NCBI RefSeq assembly: GCF_011397635.1
Contig: NC_064756.1
Location: 3,800,922-3,864,921, forward strand
Length of the DNA stretch: 64,000 nucleotides
Reading direction: 5' to 3'
DNA from: Epinephelus fuscoguttatus
Lineage: Eukaryota > Chordata > Actinopteri > Perciformes > Serranidae
The notes below the pieces were generated by a model. That model saw only the letters and a list, made by a program, of their open reading frames with translations, had not been told where the DNA came from and made no database searches. Shown here piece by piece: positions 34,701 through 45,480 of the stretch. The translations under genes were made by a program, and so were the position numbers. Position 1 is the stretch's first letter. Each line of letters starts with the position of its first letter.

Positions 34701-37453
34701 ATTTTCCACCTCTAGCTCTGAAAAAAACTTATTGAATTGTGTTTTAGGACATGCTGCAGGTTAGTTTGCATGTAAAGGACAACACTAAAACATTTGGCAA
34801 AGCAAAGTCAGGAAAACTAACCAGATCCTGATACTTTTCATACCTGACAAGCTCTTTACAGGCACAACAAAGTCCAGAGTGGCGTCTTCTTCAAATGTCT
34901 TGGTTTGTCCAACTAACAGTCCAAAACACAAAAATGTTCAGTTCACTGTGGAAACACAAAAAATATTCTCATTTGAGCAGCTGGAGATGTTTTGGCATGT
35001 TTTACTTGCTAAACTGTCATAAGGGATTGATGGATTATGAAAACAATTGCTGATTAATTTGTGTGTGTGTTACAGAGATGGCAGGGTGCTGGGTGTCCTC
35101 GAAGTGTCTCGGTCTATCGGAGATGGTCAGTACAAACGCTGTGGAGTCATTTCAACCCCCGACGTGAGGAGGTGTCAGCTCACAGCCAATGACAGGCAAG
35201 AACAGAACTTCCACTGTAGAGGATAAAAAAAATTACTTATGAATTAGTACGTAAATAATTATGTAAATAAATACAGGAATAAGTAAACAAATGTATTAAT
35301 GATGAATACAGGAGTAAATGTGGAAATAAAGAAATACATGTAAAAATAAATACAGGAATAAACTGATAAATATGTGAACAAATAAATGTTAAATTAAATG
35401 CAGGAGTAAGTAAATAAATACAGGAACAAATAAGTATGGAAATGAATATATATCAATGTATAAACAAATACAAAAATTAAATAAATAAAATGGATAAATG
35501 CAGAAATAAATACAGCAAAAATGTTTTGAATAAATAATTAAATGATGAAATAAATAGTTAAGTGCATAAATAAATCAATAAAAATGATAGTTAAACAGGA
35601 CAGCAATATCTTAGTTTTATTTCATTTTTGAAACTACATTTATTTCTGTATTTGTGTCTGTATGTTGTTGAGGTAGGAGGGCCTAACCTCTGCATTTATT
35701 TTTATGTATATGTCTTTCTTTTAGCATTTATTTATTCTTTCATTAACTTAAGAAACCCGAATCTCATGTCTGTACCTTTTTATATATAAAGCTACAGCTG
35801 GTTAGCTTAGCTTACCACAAAGACTGGTAATGAAGTGAAACGGCTAGCCTGGCTCTGGCATAATTTAATAAACCTCCACCTACCTCGAAAGCTCCCAAAA
35901 TAACATTCAATCTTGTTTGTTTAATCAAAGTGTGTGGGTGATTACGTTTGAAACTAGTTCTTGGAGAAACTGGGGGATTGCAGGTACTGATGGCTGTCTC
36001 TCGCTCTCTCTGTCAATAGGTTTATCATCCTCGCCTGTGACGGGTTGTTCAAAGTGTTTTCTGCTGATGAAGCTGTTAAATTCGTCCTCAACGTCCTGCA
36101 GGTTTCTGTCTTGTTTCTAAGGATGGTCTTGATTTGATTACAGCTCTGATGTACATGTAGTCGTGTGTGCACACAGTTGTGCTGTGCTCACTTGTTCTCA
36201 TTTAGCTTTAATGTCTAGAAGAAATTTTTTATTTAAGTAAAATTTTAGTTGTTTAGATTTTGTTGACAAAAACTACTAAAAGTGAAATTTTAGTCCAAAT
36301 TTTGAGATTAGTTTTTATTTAATTTGTCTCTTCCAAGCATTTTGAGGCTACAGCCGATGGTAATTGTCAACATGAGTCAAAAATCTTTCCCTTGGTCAAA
36401 AGACAAAACTGCACATGGCCTGCATGACTTACACTTCCTGATATTATCAGTATTTCAGATGTCCATCACATATTAATCAGCTTAGAAACCATGAAAAATA
36501 GTTGCTTCTTTTACCTGTAGAACCTGCCTGAGAATCATCATGTTTTTAAGTTTTCTTCAGTATTTAAGTAATTCAGTGATAGTTACCTGTACATCCATGG
36601 GTGCACTGCATACAGGAACTGATAACAGCTAATTTGGCATACATTTAATGGTGCGCAAAGGATTGCAGGAAGTGTAGATCCGCAAATTAAAGCATGATTA
36701 TGTGAGGGAGGAAAGGGGAGACTTTGAAAACCTTGTTTTAAAAAATCTGCTTAGAATCCATTGGCCAGAGGCGTTGGTGCCCCATATACAAGGCTGTTAC
36801 CGCAGCGGCCCGGGTTCGAATCCAGCCTGTGGCCCTTTGCTGCATGTCATCCCCTCTCTCGCTCCCCCTTCACACTTATCCTGTCCATTAAAGGCAAAAT
36901 GGCCCAAAAAATATCTTTTTTAAAAATAAAAAAAAAATAAAAAATCCATTGACCAAAAGACGCTCCTTTACGATTGCAGAACTTGTACGAGAATCATCAC
37001 ATTTTTAAGTTTTCTTCAGTATTGAAGTAATCCAGTGATTGTTCTCTGTACATCCATGGGTGCACTGCAAGCAGAAGCACCTACTGGCTAATTCTACATC
37101 CTCCAAAGCATCGTGGGAACTGTAGTTTCAAAACAGAAAGCATGATTATCCCCCAAACGGAAGTTAACACAAAGAATATTAACAAAAGCGAGAGTGAAAA
37201 CTACCAAAATAAGAGCAGAGTTATAATAAACTGGACGTTATTGTTCATATCTTCATGCCATTATTATTAGTCTGTGTTGTGCTAAGGATCCTCCCCCCTC
37301 TCCCCCTTGCAGGAAGGGAGTGTGGAGCCGAAGCCAGGGCTGACAGACAAGGAGGTGAGGTTTGAAGCTGCTTGCCAACAGTTGGCCAGTGAGGCGGTGA
37401 GGCGGGGCTGTGCCGACAACGTCACTGTGATCCTGCTCTCTATTGGCTTCTGA
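31731..37453 (+). CDS. ilkap: integrin-linked kinase-associated PP2C phosphatase (ILKAP)
   Basis: ILKAP is a Mg/Mn-dependent serine/threonine phosphatase of the PP2C (PPM) family that binds integrin-linked kinase and restrains its signalling in the cytoplasm. Ten exons join in frame to 1,080 bases (359 codons and a stop), a little shorter than the human protein because the N-terminal region is shorter. PP2C motifs appear in order: GERDEMQDAHV, YFAVFDGHGGARAS (metal-binding DGHGG), DGTTATCVLVVDD, YVANLGDSRAVLCR, LSKEHNPTIYEERMRI, VLGVLEVSRSIGDGQYKRCG, FIILACDGLFKVF (metal-binding Asp) and CADNVTVILL (final Asp-Asn). All key residues are present, so the enzyme should be active. The start MDLFDDLPEPTQTS matches the family's MDLFxDLPEP. 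Confidence 0.95.
32303..32806. mobile_element. hAT-MITE-like element split by a SINE
   Basis: It starts ctagggatgcacaagaatat and ends tctgatatcgtccgtccctg, with tattgatattggtatcggtt inside, a pattern common in fish. A related fragment is at 48405-48515 (ggtattggttatcggcca ... gtgcatccct). The SINE at 32557-32749 sits inside it. Confidence 0.5.
32557..32749 (+). mobile_element. tRNA-derived SINE, copy B
   Basis: The A box is within gtggcttagaggtagagcag and the B box is ggtttgactcc. The body ends in aattaaaggcttaaaaatgc and an A-rich tail. Perfect 13-base target duplications aaagttgttatat lie at 32544-32556 and 32750-32762. It is in ilkap intron 1. Confidence 0.88.
32906..33055 (+). CDS. ilkap: ilkap exon 2 (charged N-terminal region)
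   Basis: The acceptor CCACACAG ends at 32905. It encodes a Glu/Lys-rich stretch (six Glu codons in a row, then VEKRLKRKRED) ending VKKVCKE. The family has VEKKVCK at this point. The donor at 33056 (GTTTTC) is weak; a donor at 33047 (GTAAAG) would shorten the protein by three residues in frame. The Lys/Arg block could be a nuclear localisation signal. Confidence 0.8.
33174..33291 (+). CDS. ilkap: ilkap exon 3 (start of catalytic domain)
   Basis: Acceptor CATCCAG ends at 33173 and donor GTGAGT starts at 33292. It encodes LPVLKGYVAARRGERDEMQD and AHVVLPDMSS, including the first metal-site region. Confidence 0.92.
33374..33480 (+). CDS. ilkap: ilkap exon 4 (DGHGG motif)
   Basis: Acceptor TCCTGCAG ends at 33373 and donor GTGAGT starts at 33481. 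It encodes SNVSYFAVFDGHGGARASRF and AAEHLHHNLAKKFPS. The Asp and Gly of DGHGG coordinate metal in PP2C enzymes. Confidence 0.95.
33761..33854 (+). CDS. ilkap: ilkap exon 5
   Basis: Acceptor TCTCTTTCAG ends at 33760 and donor GTAAGT starts at 33855. It encodes ETENVDKLIKKCLLDTFRQT and DEDFLKKASS, matching the family's CLLDTFxxTDEEFLKQASS. Confidence 0.93.
33899..34010 (+). repeat. about 110-bp intronic repeat, copy 1
   Basis: It contains gcctgagaatcatcac, tttttaagttttcttcagta and gtacatccatgagtacactg. Two further copies lie at 36525-36645 and 36975-37085. No open frame. Confidence 0.8.
34078..34165 (+). CDS. ilkap: ilkap exon 6
   Basis: Acceptor GCAACAG ends at 34077 and donor GTAAAC starts at 34166. 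It encodes KPAWKDGTTATCVLVVDDMI and YVANLGDSR, a conserved PP2C core block. Confidence 0.95.
34283..34419 (+). CDS. ilkap: ilkap exon 7
   Basis: Acceptor GTCCGCAG ends at 34282 and donor GTACAC starts at 34420. It encodes AVLCRMEATSGADGQRRSVT, then LALSKEHNPTIYEERMRIQR and AGGTV. Confidence 0.94.
35076..35195 (+). CDS. ilkap: ilkap exon 8 (ends at a GC donor)
   Basis: Acceptor GTTACAG ends at 35075. It encodes DGRVLGVLEVSRSIGDGQYK, then RCGVISTPDVRRCQLTAND. The exon ends ...GACAG at 35195 and is followed by GCAAGA, a GC-type 5' splice site. No GT nearby keeps the frame with exon 9. Confidence 0.9.
35229..35600. repeat. degenerate AATAAATN repeat tract
   Basis: About 370 bases of imperfect aataaata/taaatgcagg units in ilkap intron 8, ending before atttcatttttgaaactac. 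Probably an expanded A-rich tail or an old microsatellite. Confidence 0.75.
36020..36101 (+). CDS. ilkap: ilkap exon 9 (ACDGLF motif)
   Basis: Acceptor GTCAATAG ends at 36019 and donor GTTTCT starts at 36102. With exon 8 it reads NDRFIILACDGLFKVFSADE, then AVKFVLNVLQ. The Asp of ACDG is a metal ligand in the family. Confidence 0.92.
36525..37085 (+). repeat. about 110-bp intronic repeat, copies 2 and 3
   Basis: The copies at about 36525-36645 and 36975-37085 share gagaatcatca, ttttaagttttcttcagtat and gtacatccatgggtgcactg with copy 1 in intron 5. The SINE copy C lies between them. Confidence 0.8.
36768..36942 (+). mobile_element. tRNA-derived SINE, copy C
   Basis: It is the same family as copies A and B. 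The B box is intact (gggttcgaatcc), while the A-box region is partly lost (aggcgttggtgcc). Target duplications aatccattggcca (36755-36767) and aatccattgacca (36943-36955) differ at one base. It lies in ilkap intron 9. Confidence 0.85.
37313..37453 (+). CDS. ilkap: ilkap exon 10 (last exon)
   Basis: Acceptor CCCTTGCAG ends at 37312. It encodes EGSVEPKPGLTDKEVRFEAA, then CQQLASEAVRRGCADNVTVI and LLSIGF with stop TGA at 37451-37453. The ADN motif is the last conserved metal-binding block of PP2C. Confidence 0.95.
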   Translation, partial: EGSVEPKPGLTDKEVRFEAACQQLASEAVRRGCADNVTVILLSIGF

Positions 37454-37503
37454 ACACACACACAAACATCTGGCTAATTTCCTCGATGTCTCGTCTGTTT
37501 TCC

Positions 37504-37509
37504 AATAAA
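37504..37509 (+). terminator. ilkap: ilkap polyadenylation signal
   Basis: AATAAA lies 50 bases after the stop codon, with a TG-rich stretch (ctgtgtttgtgtc) about 40 bases further. This implies a very short 3' UTR. Confidence 0.75.
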
Positions 37510-37999
37510 AATGTTTTTCTTTATCTCAACTGTACAAGTGATTTATTCATCTGTGTTTGTGTCATCACTACTGTTCACTTCTGGAAACAGTTACACACAG
37601 TGTGGGTATCTTCCAAAGTTAGTCTATTTAGTATAAGATACACTATAAATATACCACAAAGTAACAGTGTGCAGCACTGGTCTCCACCCTGGGGACTGAG
37701 AAAAATAACTGCTTCACAAAATTGTCAAGTGTGGGTGCTGCACAGACCTATTTCACGTTTTGTAACACTTCCTGTGTCCACTATTTGGTGCTGAGAACGC
37801 ACTAATTGTACATCAATGTTAGACCAAACCGTGTGAATATCATGGAAATCAAATATGATTGTCAGACAAGGATATGTATTAAATATTAAATATTTTGTGC
37901 CTCCTACATTCAGCAACATCTATTAGTTATGTGAATAGGGTAACAATATGTTAATTTCAAAGTCAGCTTTTTTGTCAATTCTACAATATGTACAGCATA

Positions 38000-39180
38000 C
38001 AGAGGATCGAAATTACTTTTTCTCTTCAGACCCTCGGTGCAGACAGTACACTGGACATAACGTGCAAATATAAAATATAATAAGTAGAGGCATAAATAAA
38101 ACCTGAGCTAAAAAGAGTTATACTCTAAAAAGTAAAAAGGCACAGTGGTAGCAACACAAACAATGTAGTGCAATGACAGTGCACTATGAGTAACAGTGGT
38201 GCAAATGGAAGCTTATGGACTGGATAAAGTGTATGTGTGCCTGTATAGTTCAGAGTTCAGTGTTGATGGGGGGAGGGGGTTCGTTGTCCAGCGATTGAGT
38301 GGGCAGGGGGCAGAGCAGGGAGAGAGTTAAGCATCCTGACATCCTGGTGGAAAAAGCTGTCTCCTCCCTGATGGCAGCGGGCTGAAGAGGCTGTGTGACG
38401 GGTGGGTGGGGTCACCGGCGATGCAGAGGGCTTTGCGGGTGAGACGGGTAGAGTATGTGTCCTGGAGGGAAGGGAGAAGGACACTGATGATCTTCTCAGC
38501 TGCTCTCACGGTGCGCTGGAGGGTCTTACGGCAGGACACGGGACAGACACCGTACCGCACCGTGATGGAGCTGGTCAGGATGCTCTCAACGGCGCCTCTA
38601 TAGAAGGTCTGCATGATGGGGACCGGGGCTCTGGCTCTTCTCAGCTTGCGGAGAAAGTAGAGGCGTTGGTGGGCTTTCTTGGCCAGTGATGTGATGTTGT
38701 TGGTCCAGGAGAGGTCCTCTGTGACGTGCACACCCAGGAACTTGGTGCTGCTCACCCTCTCCACAGCAGCCCCTTGATGGTCAGAGGGGCATGCTTGCTG
38801 GGTGTGTACTCTCCTGAAGTCCACAACAATCTCCTTCGTCTTCTCGACATTCAGAGAAAGATTGTTATGTCCACACCACAAGGACAAACGGTTCACCTCA
38901 CTCCTGTAATTTGTCTCATCATTGTTGCTGATGAGAGACCCACACGGTCGTGTCATCCGCAAACTTGATGACGAGGTTTGAGCTGTGCGACGGTGTGCAG
39001 TCGTGGGTCAGCAGAGTGAAGAGGAGGGGGCTCAGCACACATCCTTGGGGGGCCCCCGTGTTCAGTATGATGGTGCTGGATGCATTGCTGCCGACCCGTA
39101 CCGCCTGTGGTCTCCCGGTCAGGAAGTCCAGCAGCCATTTGCACTGCGAGGTGTTCAGCCCCAGCCGGTCCAGTTAAACA
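38000..39180 (-). mobile_element. 5'-truncated CR1/L2-type LINE, minus strand
   Basis: Reading down from 39180, the frames give [34 protein letters not shown] (the FADD catalytic box), then after a frameshift near 38945 SEVNRLSLWCGHNNLSLNVE, KFLGVHVTEDLSWTNNITSL and SHSLFSPLPSGRRQLF. These are the C-terminal half of a CR1/L2-like reverse transcriptase. The 3' untranslated part extends to about 38000. It is dead because of the frameshift and missing 5' half. Confidence 0.8.
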
Positions 39181-41250
39181 TACTATGAATACATATAAAT
39201 TACTGATGAAAACCTGGTGGCAAACTTTGTAGTATCAGCAAATTGCTGTCCAAAAAATCAATATATTTAAATTGAACTTGTAATCTACACCCCTCGTAAT
39301 TTTGTGTGTGTCTACAAATCAGTTGGCAGCAAGGGAATGTGAGATGACGCCAGGAAGGTCATTAGTCAGCAAGATTTCATTGGTCGCTTTATCGCAGAAA
39401 AAATAAAATAAAATGAAACTCCCATTAGGAGCTGCGTCAAAATAAATCCAAACCTATATGCCTGGACCATGTGGGACTTAATGTGAAAGGACAGACACAG
39501 GAAGTGGCTCGCTCAGTGTGTGACGTGCACCAAAATATATCATTTAATAATTACATTCATATCATGAACATGCAGGTGACTGGTTGACTGACGGCCATAA
39601 ATGACAACTGTTGGCTGCAGCCCTAGAAATAATAAAGGCTTTTGTGGAATCACTGAAAACTTGGAAAAGAATGGGATATTGTGATTAACAGTGCGGTGAA
39701 TGTAGCTGGTATCCTTGTATTTGGTTCTCCCTCTGAGCAAAAATGGGATTAATCATGAGCTGTTCTTAAAGGTTACTTCTGCAGTTGGCTGTAAGTAGGA
39801 GTGAGTCGCCACTTGATAAATGTGTCATTCTTCAATCTTAGTAAAACACCTTTCTTAAAGTTGGCTCTTTGAAGCACTCCTGGGTGTAAATCTTAGAACT
39901 TTTAAGTGTAGACAGTTAGGCACACACTGCGTTTGTCAGAATATATGTTTTTCATACTTTATTTAATGATTTTTCCTCTTTTATGTCTCTTGGATGTACA
40001 AACCTGGCAATAAAACTGTCTAACGTCTTATTCTGTAGAAGAAATGTCCTCCTCCTATCCTAATGTAGTCAAACGTTTCATCATGCTAAGATACACAATT
40101 ATATCACTTGATTACTGATGAAGTTGAACCAGTGGGCTGAACCCGGTTTATATTCTCTAACTGTTTCTCATTAACACCAAGATCATGTAACAGCATCGTG
40201 TGCCTAATTAGTATCAGGCAGGTAGCAGCCTTCAACACTGAGCTGCTGATGCTGTAACTGGCTGTTTGGGGACCAACTGCATAACAACAGTGTGTACAGT
40301 AGTTGAGTGGAGGCCGAGCAGTTATTTATACTAATGAACATGGGCTGTGCAAGGGTGTGTGGGGAGGTGACAGAACAAAGTAGAGAAAGATGGAAAGAGT
40401 CAGACTGACAGAGTGAAGGAAGAAATAAAGACTGTACACATCTGAAGATGCGAACATTAAGAAGAAGAACACAAGCCAGCCCTTTTATTGAACCGCTGCT
40501 GCCACACACACACAGATGAATGCTGCTGAACTGTATGCTAAGATTAAAACGGACCAGAAATACATCAACCTGCTCAGTCTCTGTGAACAAGACAACAAAG
40601 GAGCTGAGTTGTTTGTATGTTGATTCACAATCCTCCAATCATGCATTACTATGTCTTAGTCCCTTTCTTTTCCTCCTTATTCTTCTGCAGTGTTTCTATT
40701 CCACCCTTACATGATAAGAATTCTGGAGAAAAGCTTGTCAATTTTTCTTTTGTTGATAAATGATGTGTAAAATGAAATATGTCCCTTATGGTCACCTCCA
40801 TCAGATTCTCCAAATGGCTGCCTTCATCTGTCAGATAACTGCTCAGCCCCAGCACTGTTATTCTCTGTGGAGCCTGTACTTTAAAGACAAACACAAATCT
40901 AAAGAGCAACTAATTATTAAATCTTTATTATATTATTGTTGCCAACACTCGCATTTGTTTAATTAAAGTTTTTGTTCCCAGCATTACTTCGATCTGTTGA
41001 GCGTGTCTGTGTCGCAAGGGAGAGAGAGATAGAGATGCGGTATACAATGGAAGCAGTGAATTATGACTCATCCACTCAGTGTATTTATAGACAAAGGGAC
41101 AAAACGGAGCAATAATCATTAGGGGCGGATGTCACAAGACGATAACTTGCATGGAAACACAATTTTACTCAATATCCTTCTGCCACCAGAGTGGAGATTA
41201 ATTAAAGTAAAGAGAAAAAGCAAAAGAGAGCCAGAGAAAAACAACCCAAT
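39181..41250. other. no gene recognised
   Basis: AT-rich sequence with no convincing exon. Short open frames have no recognisable domain. No strong repeat structure was seen. Confidence 0.45.
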
Positions 41251-41254
41251 CACC

Positions 41255-42185
41255 AGAATGAATGTTGGCATTGTATGTTTCTGCAAACCACGGACACATT
41301 TGTATGTTTTCATGGAGCAGATATTTTAGACCTTAGCATTTCTTTACATTTCAACAATGCTGTTGTTAATGTTTAGTTAGGTTTAGGCATCATGCTTTTA
41401 CCCGTATTTGATGGCACAATCCTGGCTGGAGAAACAGCAATGTCTCAGTAAAAAGTAGCTGCTTTTCATGGCACTATCTCTGGTGATAACACAGTGATGG
41501 GTTGCTAAAAACACCCATGTTTCGTGGCTAAAAAGCAGCTGGTGGCACAGTTCCAGCTGAAAGCACAGCAATGTTTTGGTAAAACCAGCTGTTTTTGTGG
41601 CATCATCTCAGCAGGAAATGCAGTGATGCCTCTGTAAAAAACAAACACTTTTTTGACACTATCCCTGCTGGAAACACAGCAATGGGTTACCGAAAAAACA
41701 CCCTTGACTGGTGATTAAATAGCCTCTAGAAACAGAGCAATGACTCGCTAAAGAACAAGTTTTTGTGGCACTATTTTTACTAGAAACAGTGATCCCATCC
41801 AAGCTCGTGGCCAAAAAGCAGCTGGAAATGCAGCGATAACAACTGGTAGTAGGGGCCCAACCCTGACTGAACACGCAGCAATTTCTTTGTAAAAACTGCA
41901 GTGACATCTCAGTAAAAAACACCAGTTTTTGTGTTACTACCCCCACTGGAAATGCAGTGACAGGTCACTAAATAACACCCACGTTTGTCTTTTAAAAAGC
42001 TGCTAAAAGCCACAGAAATGGCTTGCTGAAAAACAACCAGTTTTGATGTTTATTAGTCTCAAACAGTGGTCTGCAGTTGTCTGCAGCTTTGCAGGCCTCT
42101 CACCTAGGGGACAATGCCAAAGTACGAAATGTACAAATGAAAGGCGTCTGTGGTTTGCAGAAACATATGATGCTAACATTTTCTT
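41255..42185. mobile_element. foldback-type repeat, copy 2
   Basis: The left end contains atgttggcattgtatgtttc and gcaaaccacggacacatttg; the right end (42131-42185) carries the inverted counterpart, gtacaaatg..tctgtggtttgcagaaacat. Inside, about eight diverged units carry ggcac..atc, gctggaaa.cagcaatg and aaaaacagctgtttttgtgg. It is the same family as 8431-9246. Confidence 0.65.
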
Positions 42186-45170
42186 CCATTGACAGAGGGA
42201 AAAAACAATAAATCCTCCAATCTACAACAATAACAGGTAACTGCCTTTCAAAATGGCACATTTGAGCATTCTGAGATGACACTGCTGTGGTTAGGGTCAG
42301 GAAAACACCACAGCACCTGTTAAAAGAAACCAGTGTTGACTGGTGGTAGAAGGTGAAATCAGGAAGGGATAATTTACAACATTACAGTGATTAGTAAGAG
42401 TGGATTTGTCTGTAATCCATTCATCCTGGTGGGTGAAGGAATCTCTGCTTGGCAACTCATATCTGTGATATAACGTCTTCAGTCTCCACTGAAAGCTTGT
42501 GAACAGAGCAGAGGATAAGGACCTAAGAGCTTGGCTCTGTAGCTCAGTTTTTTATTCACTAAAGTAATTAGGTATACTGTAACTCCGACATTACTTTAGC
42601 CAGTGCAGTCAGCCAGAAGTCAGAATCTGCTCCCCTCTCATCCAAACTGGGCAACAGCAAAATAAAAAGTTGGATTATGCCCTCTAGAACAACACATAGG
42701 AGTGTTTCCTGATCTGATAACAGTCCTGTGATCAGCTCAGTTTTCAGTGTTCAGTGTTTTGTCTTGAATACATGAAACAAATACAAATGCCATATTCCCA
42801 TCATGTTCCACATTGTTTTCCACAGTTTGAGGTTTGACTGTTGCTTGGTTACTGATGTCATCTCGTTATGCCCTTTCCTTATGCAACCGTTTCATGATAC
42901 CCAACTGGAGATCAAGGTCATTTTCACACCTGTTGTTGATCGATTCATTTGGTCGCACTGGAGGGAAAACATTGCTGCATTTTAGTTTTGGTTCAGTTCC
43001 TGTTCACACTGACTTTTTGCAAACGAACCAAGCGGAGTAAACACGAAGTTCTACTGACAGACAGGTAACTCATTGATTGGACAGTTTTGGTGTTTGTCAC
43101 CCTGCATCATCAGGACCCACGTGGGGAAATCAACATCTGACTGAAGTTCATGCAGCAGCACTATGATGCTTCTGAAGTGTTTATATTTATGTTCTCTGGT
43201 TTCACAAAGAGCTCATCGAGAAATAACTGATTGTAAGCATGATTAGCAGGCTATTGTTGGACTGCAAATCGATTGCATGTTATGAATAACGACTAACATA
43301 GACACAGGATGAAAGGAAGGCGTCTTGTACAGTAATGATTCGGGGCTTAATACTGTGGGATCAATAACACACACTTTTTAATGGACTTCATGACCAGACA
43401 GAGTACACTGAATCAGATACAATGTTGGCAGTTTGAACAGCGTTTGAATCAGGGAAAACACACTGACGCACATATATGTGTTACCATGGTTACATGTATG
43501 TATTAGCATAAACAGGTTACGGGATATATGTTGCCTTTATCAGGATCAGTTATGAGATCGCAGATAGATTTTATTATCAGTAGATGGATCTATTATTGGT
43601 TTAGCTGTTATCAAATCACATATCTGCTGTCAAAAAATCCTGTGGTTGGTTCGTTTTCTTTTACACCAGAAACAAACCTCACCAGAGTCCAGTTTGTCTG
43701 CACCAGGGTTTGACTGACAGCTTTCACACAAACGGACCTGAGTGCGTTTTAACTGAACCAAACATAAAGTATGAAAGCATAAGTGCCACAAACCATTCAC
43801 CTTAATGCGCTCAACTCCTAAAATATATTTAAAAAAAAAAAAAAAAAAATATGATGCACACTGAAAGTTTCCCCACAGATTTGAACTTTTGAGCAGAAGC
43901 ATTCAGTTGTTTGTGCAGCTTAAAGTGCAAATCCTTCTTTTTACTTCCACAGCTAGGTCTGTGGATTTATGACAAATGTACCTTCATACAAAAGAAAAGG
44001 TACCATTGAAAATAGGGACTGGGGATTATCCAGAGCAAATCGGACATTGTTTTTTAAAAGAAATGTTGCTTCCCAGTTCTTTGAATTTTATTTTCCATGC
44101 TGAGCACCATAAATTAAATTCCATTCAGCTCCATTGCACTGTGGTGGTGGAAGAAGTATCAGAGAAGGCCTTATCAGCATGGCGAGACACCACCAGGGGT
44201 ATATGAGAAAACATTTTCTGTGGGTGAAAGAATCCTTTTAAGTCACCTTTGAAGTGTACTATGGATAAAAGCTTGGTACTCAAAGGAGAGATTGTGGATG
44301 GAGAATCACTTCAATACTGTGAGCGTACAGGTTATAAGTGGATTGCTGCAGTGACGGCACCCTAAATGACTGCTGCACCTTCCAAAAACACCTAAGAAAA
44401 TACATTTAAATGCCTTTGCAATATAAAGAAAAAACTTAAATCCCATGACATTGATCCCAAAAGCCACACAACACCGAACAACGTGTTGACTGCAGTCGCC
44501 TGACAATTTCAAGTATTTGTGAACCAATCTCATCCACCTCCGCCACCGGGCCCCTGAGGAGTTTACTGACTACAGTGACCTCTGCAAACAAGAAAGAAAG
44601 CCTCCAACTATATTCCCATAACAGTTCAGGGGAAACTAAAAGTTACCTTTCAACCATCCACCAGTATCCCCAAATGAATTCAGTACTTCTCCACCTTTAA
44701 TGAGAACAGGCACCTTCACCCCCTAAATCACAGGATAGTTTCACTCAATGCAAAAAAAAAAGTTTAAGAGTGTGTTACCCCCACCACTCATACACACACA
44801 TTCAAGAATGGATCTCCACATCAATAGCAACCTTTGTGAAATGCCTCTTATCAATAGGCTACTGCCCTGCATTTCTCTGTCTCATTATGTTTGAACAGCA
44901 CCGTGACATTTCCAGAGAAAAGCTTACTTAAGATAAAGCCAGGTGTCAAGGCTTCTGCTTTACAGTAACTATTACATAACTGCAATGACTCGTGAGGTGT
45001 CAACATATTAGGATGTACTACATTCGACATATATCTTATGAGTCACATTGTGTCTATGTTCACAGAATAATTATTAAATCCTGAAAACCATTTTTAAAAG
45101 TTCATCAAACTCTTTTAGTAACTTGATTATTTGAATATCTTTCCTTTGTGGAGAAAAACTAAATGAATAC
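42186..45170. other. no gene; possible old DNA element at 42900-43790
   Basis: No exon recognised. At about 42920-43030 and 43640-43790 there are ttttcacacctgttg and gtttggttcagtt-type words in opposite orientation, suggesting a degenerate inverted-repeat element. A poly-A run lies at 43830-43849. Confidence 0.35.
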
Positions 45171-45179
45171 CAGTTTATC

Positions 45180-45480
45180 CAGGGTTGGAAATTGGCACCG
45201 GCCACCAGCCGAATGTTGGTAAAATATTCAAGCAGCTGCTAGATTTTGCCCATGGTCTGTAAAAATAATGGACGTACCTACTGTGATGTCACCCACTGGT
45301 TTCTGGACACCTATTTTGAAGCCTCGAGTTCTGCATTACAGCCGTCGCCATCTTGATTTTTGGAGCCAGAAGTGACCATATTTGGGTGAGAGGCTGGAGC
45401 TGTGGAGAAGCAAGGAGTGGATCTGACTGAGACTGAGGACACATCACCCAGATGTGCCGATCACCAGGACGGGGATTTTG
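45180..45480. repeat. fish-type interspersed repeat
   Basis: The words gtgatgtcacccactggttt, ctggacacctattttgaagc, ctcgagttctgcattacagc and gtcgccatcttgatttttgg match a frequent teleost repeat. The phrase acatcacccagatgtgccga (45438) recurs at 47997. Confidence 0.5.
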
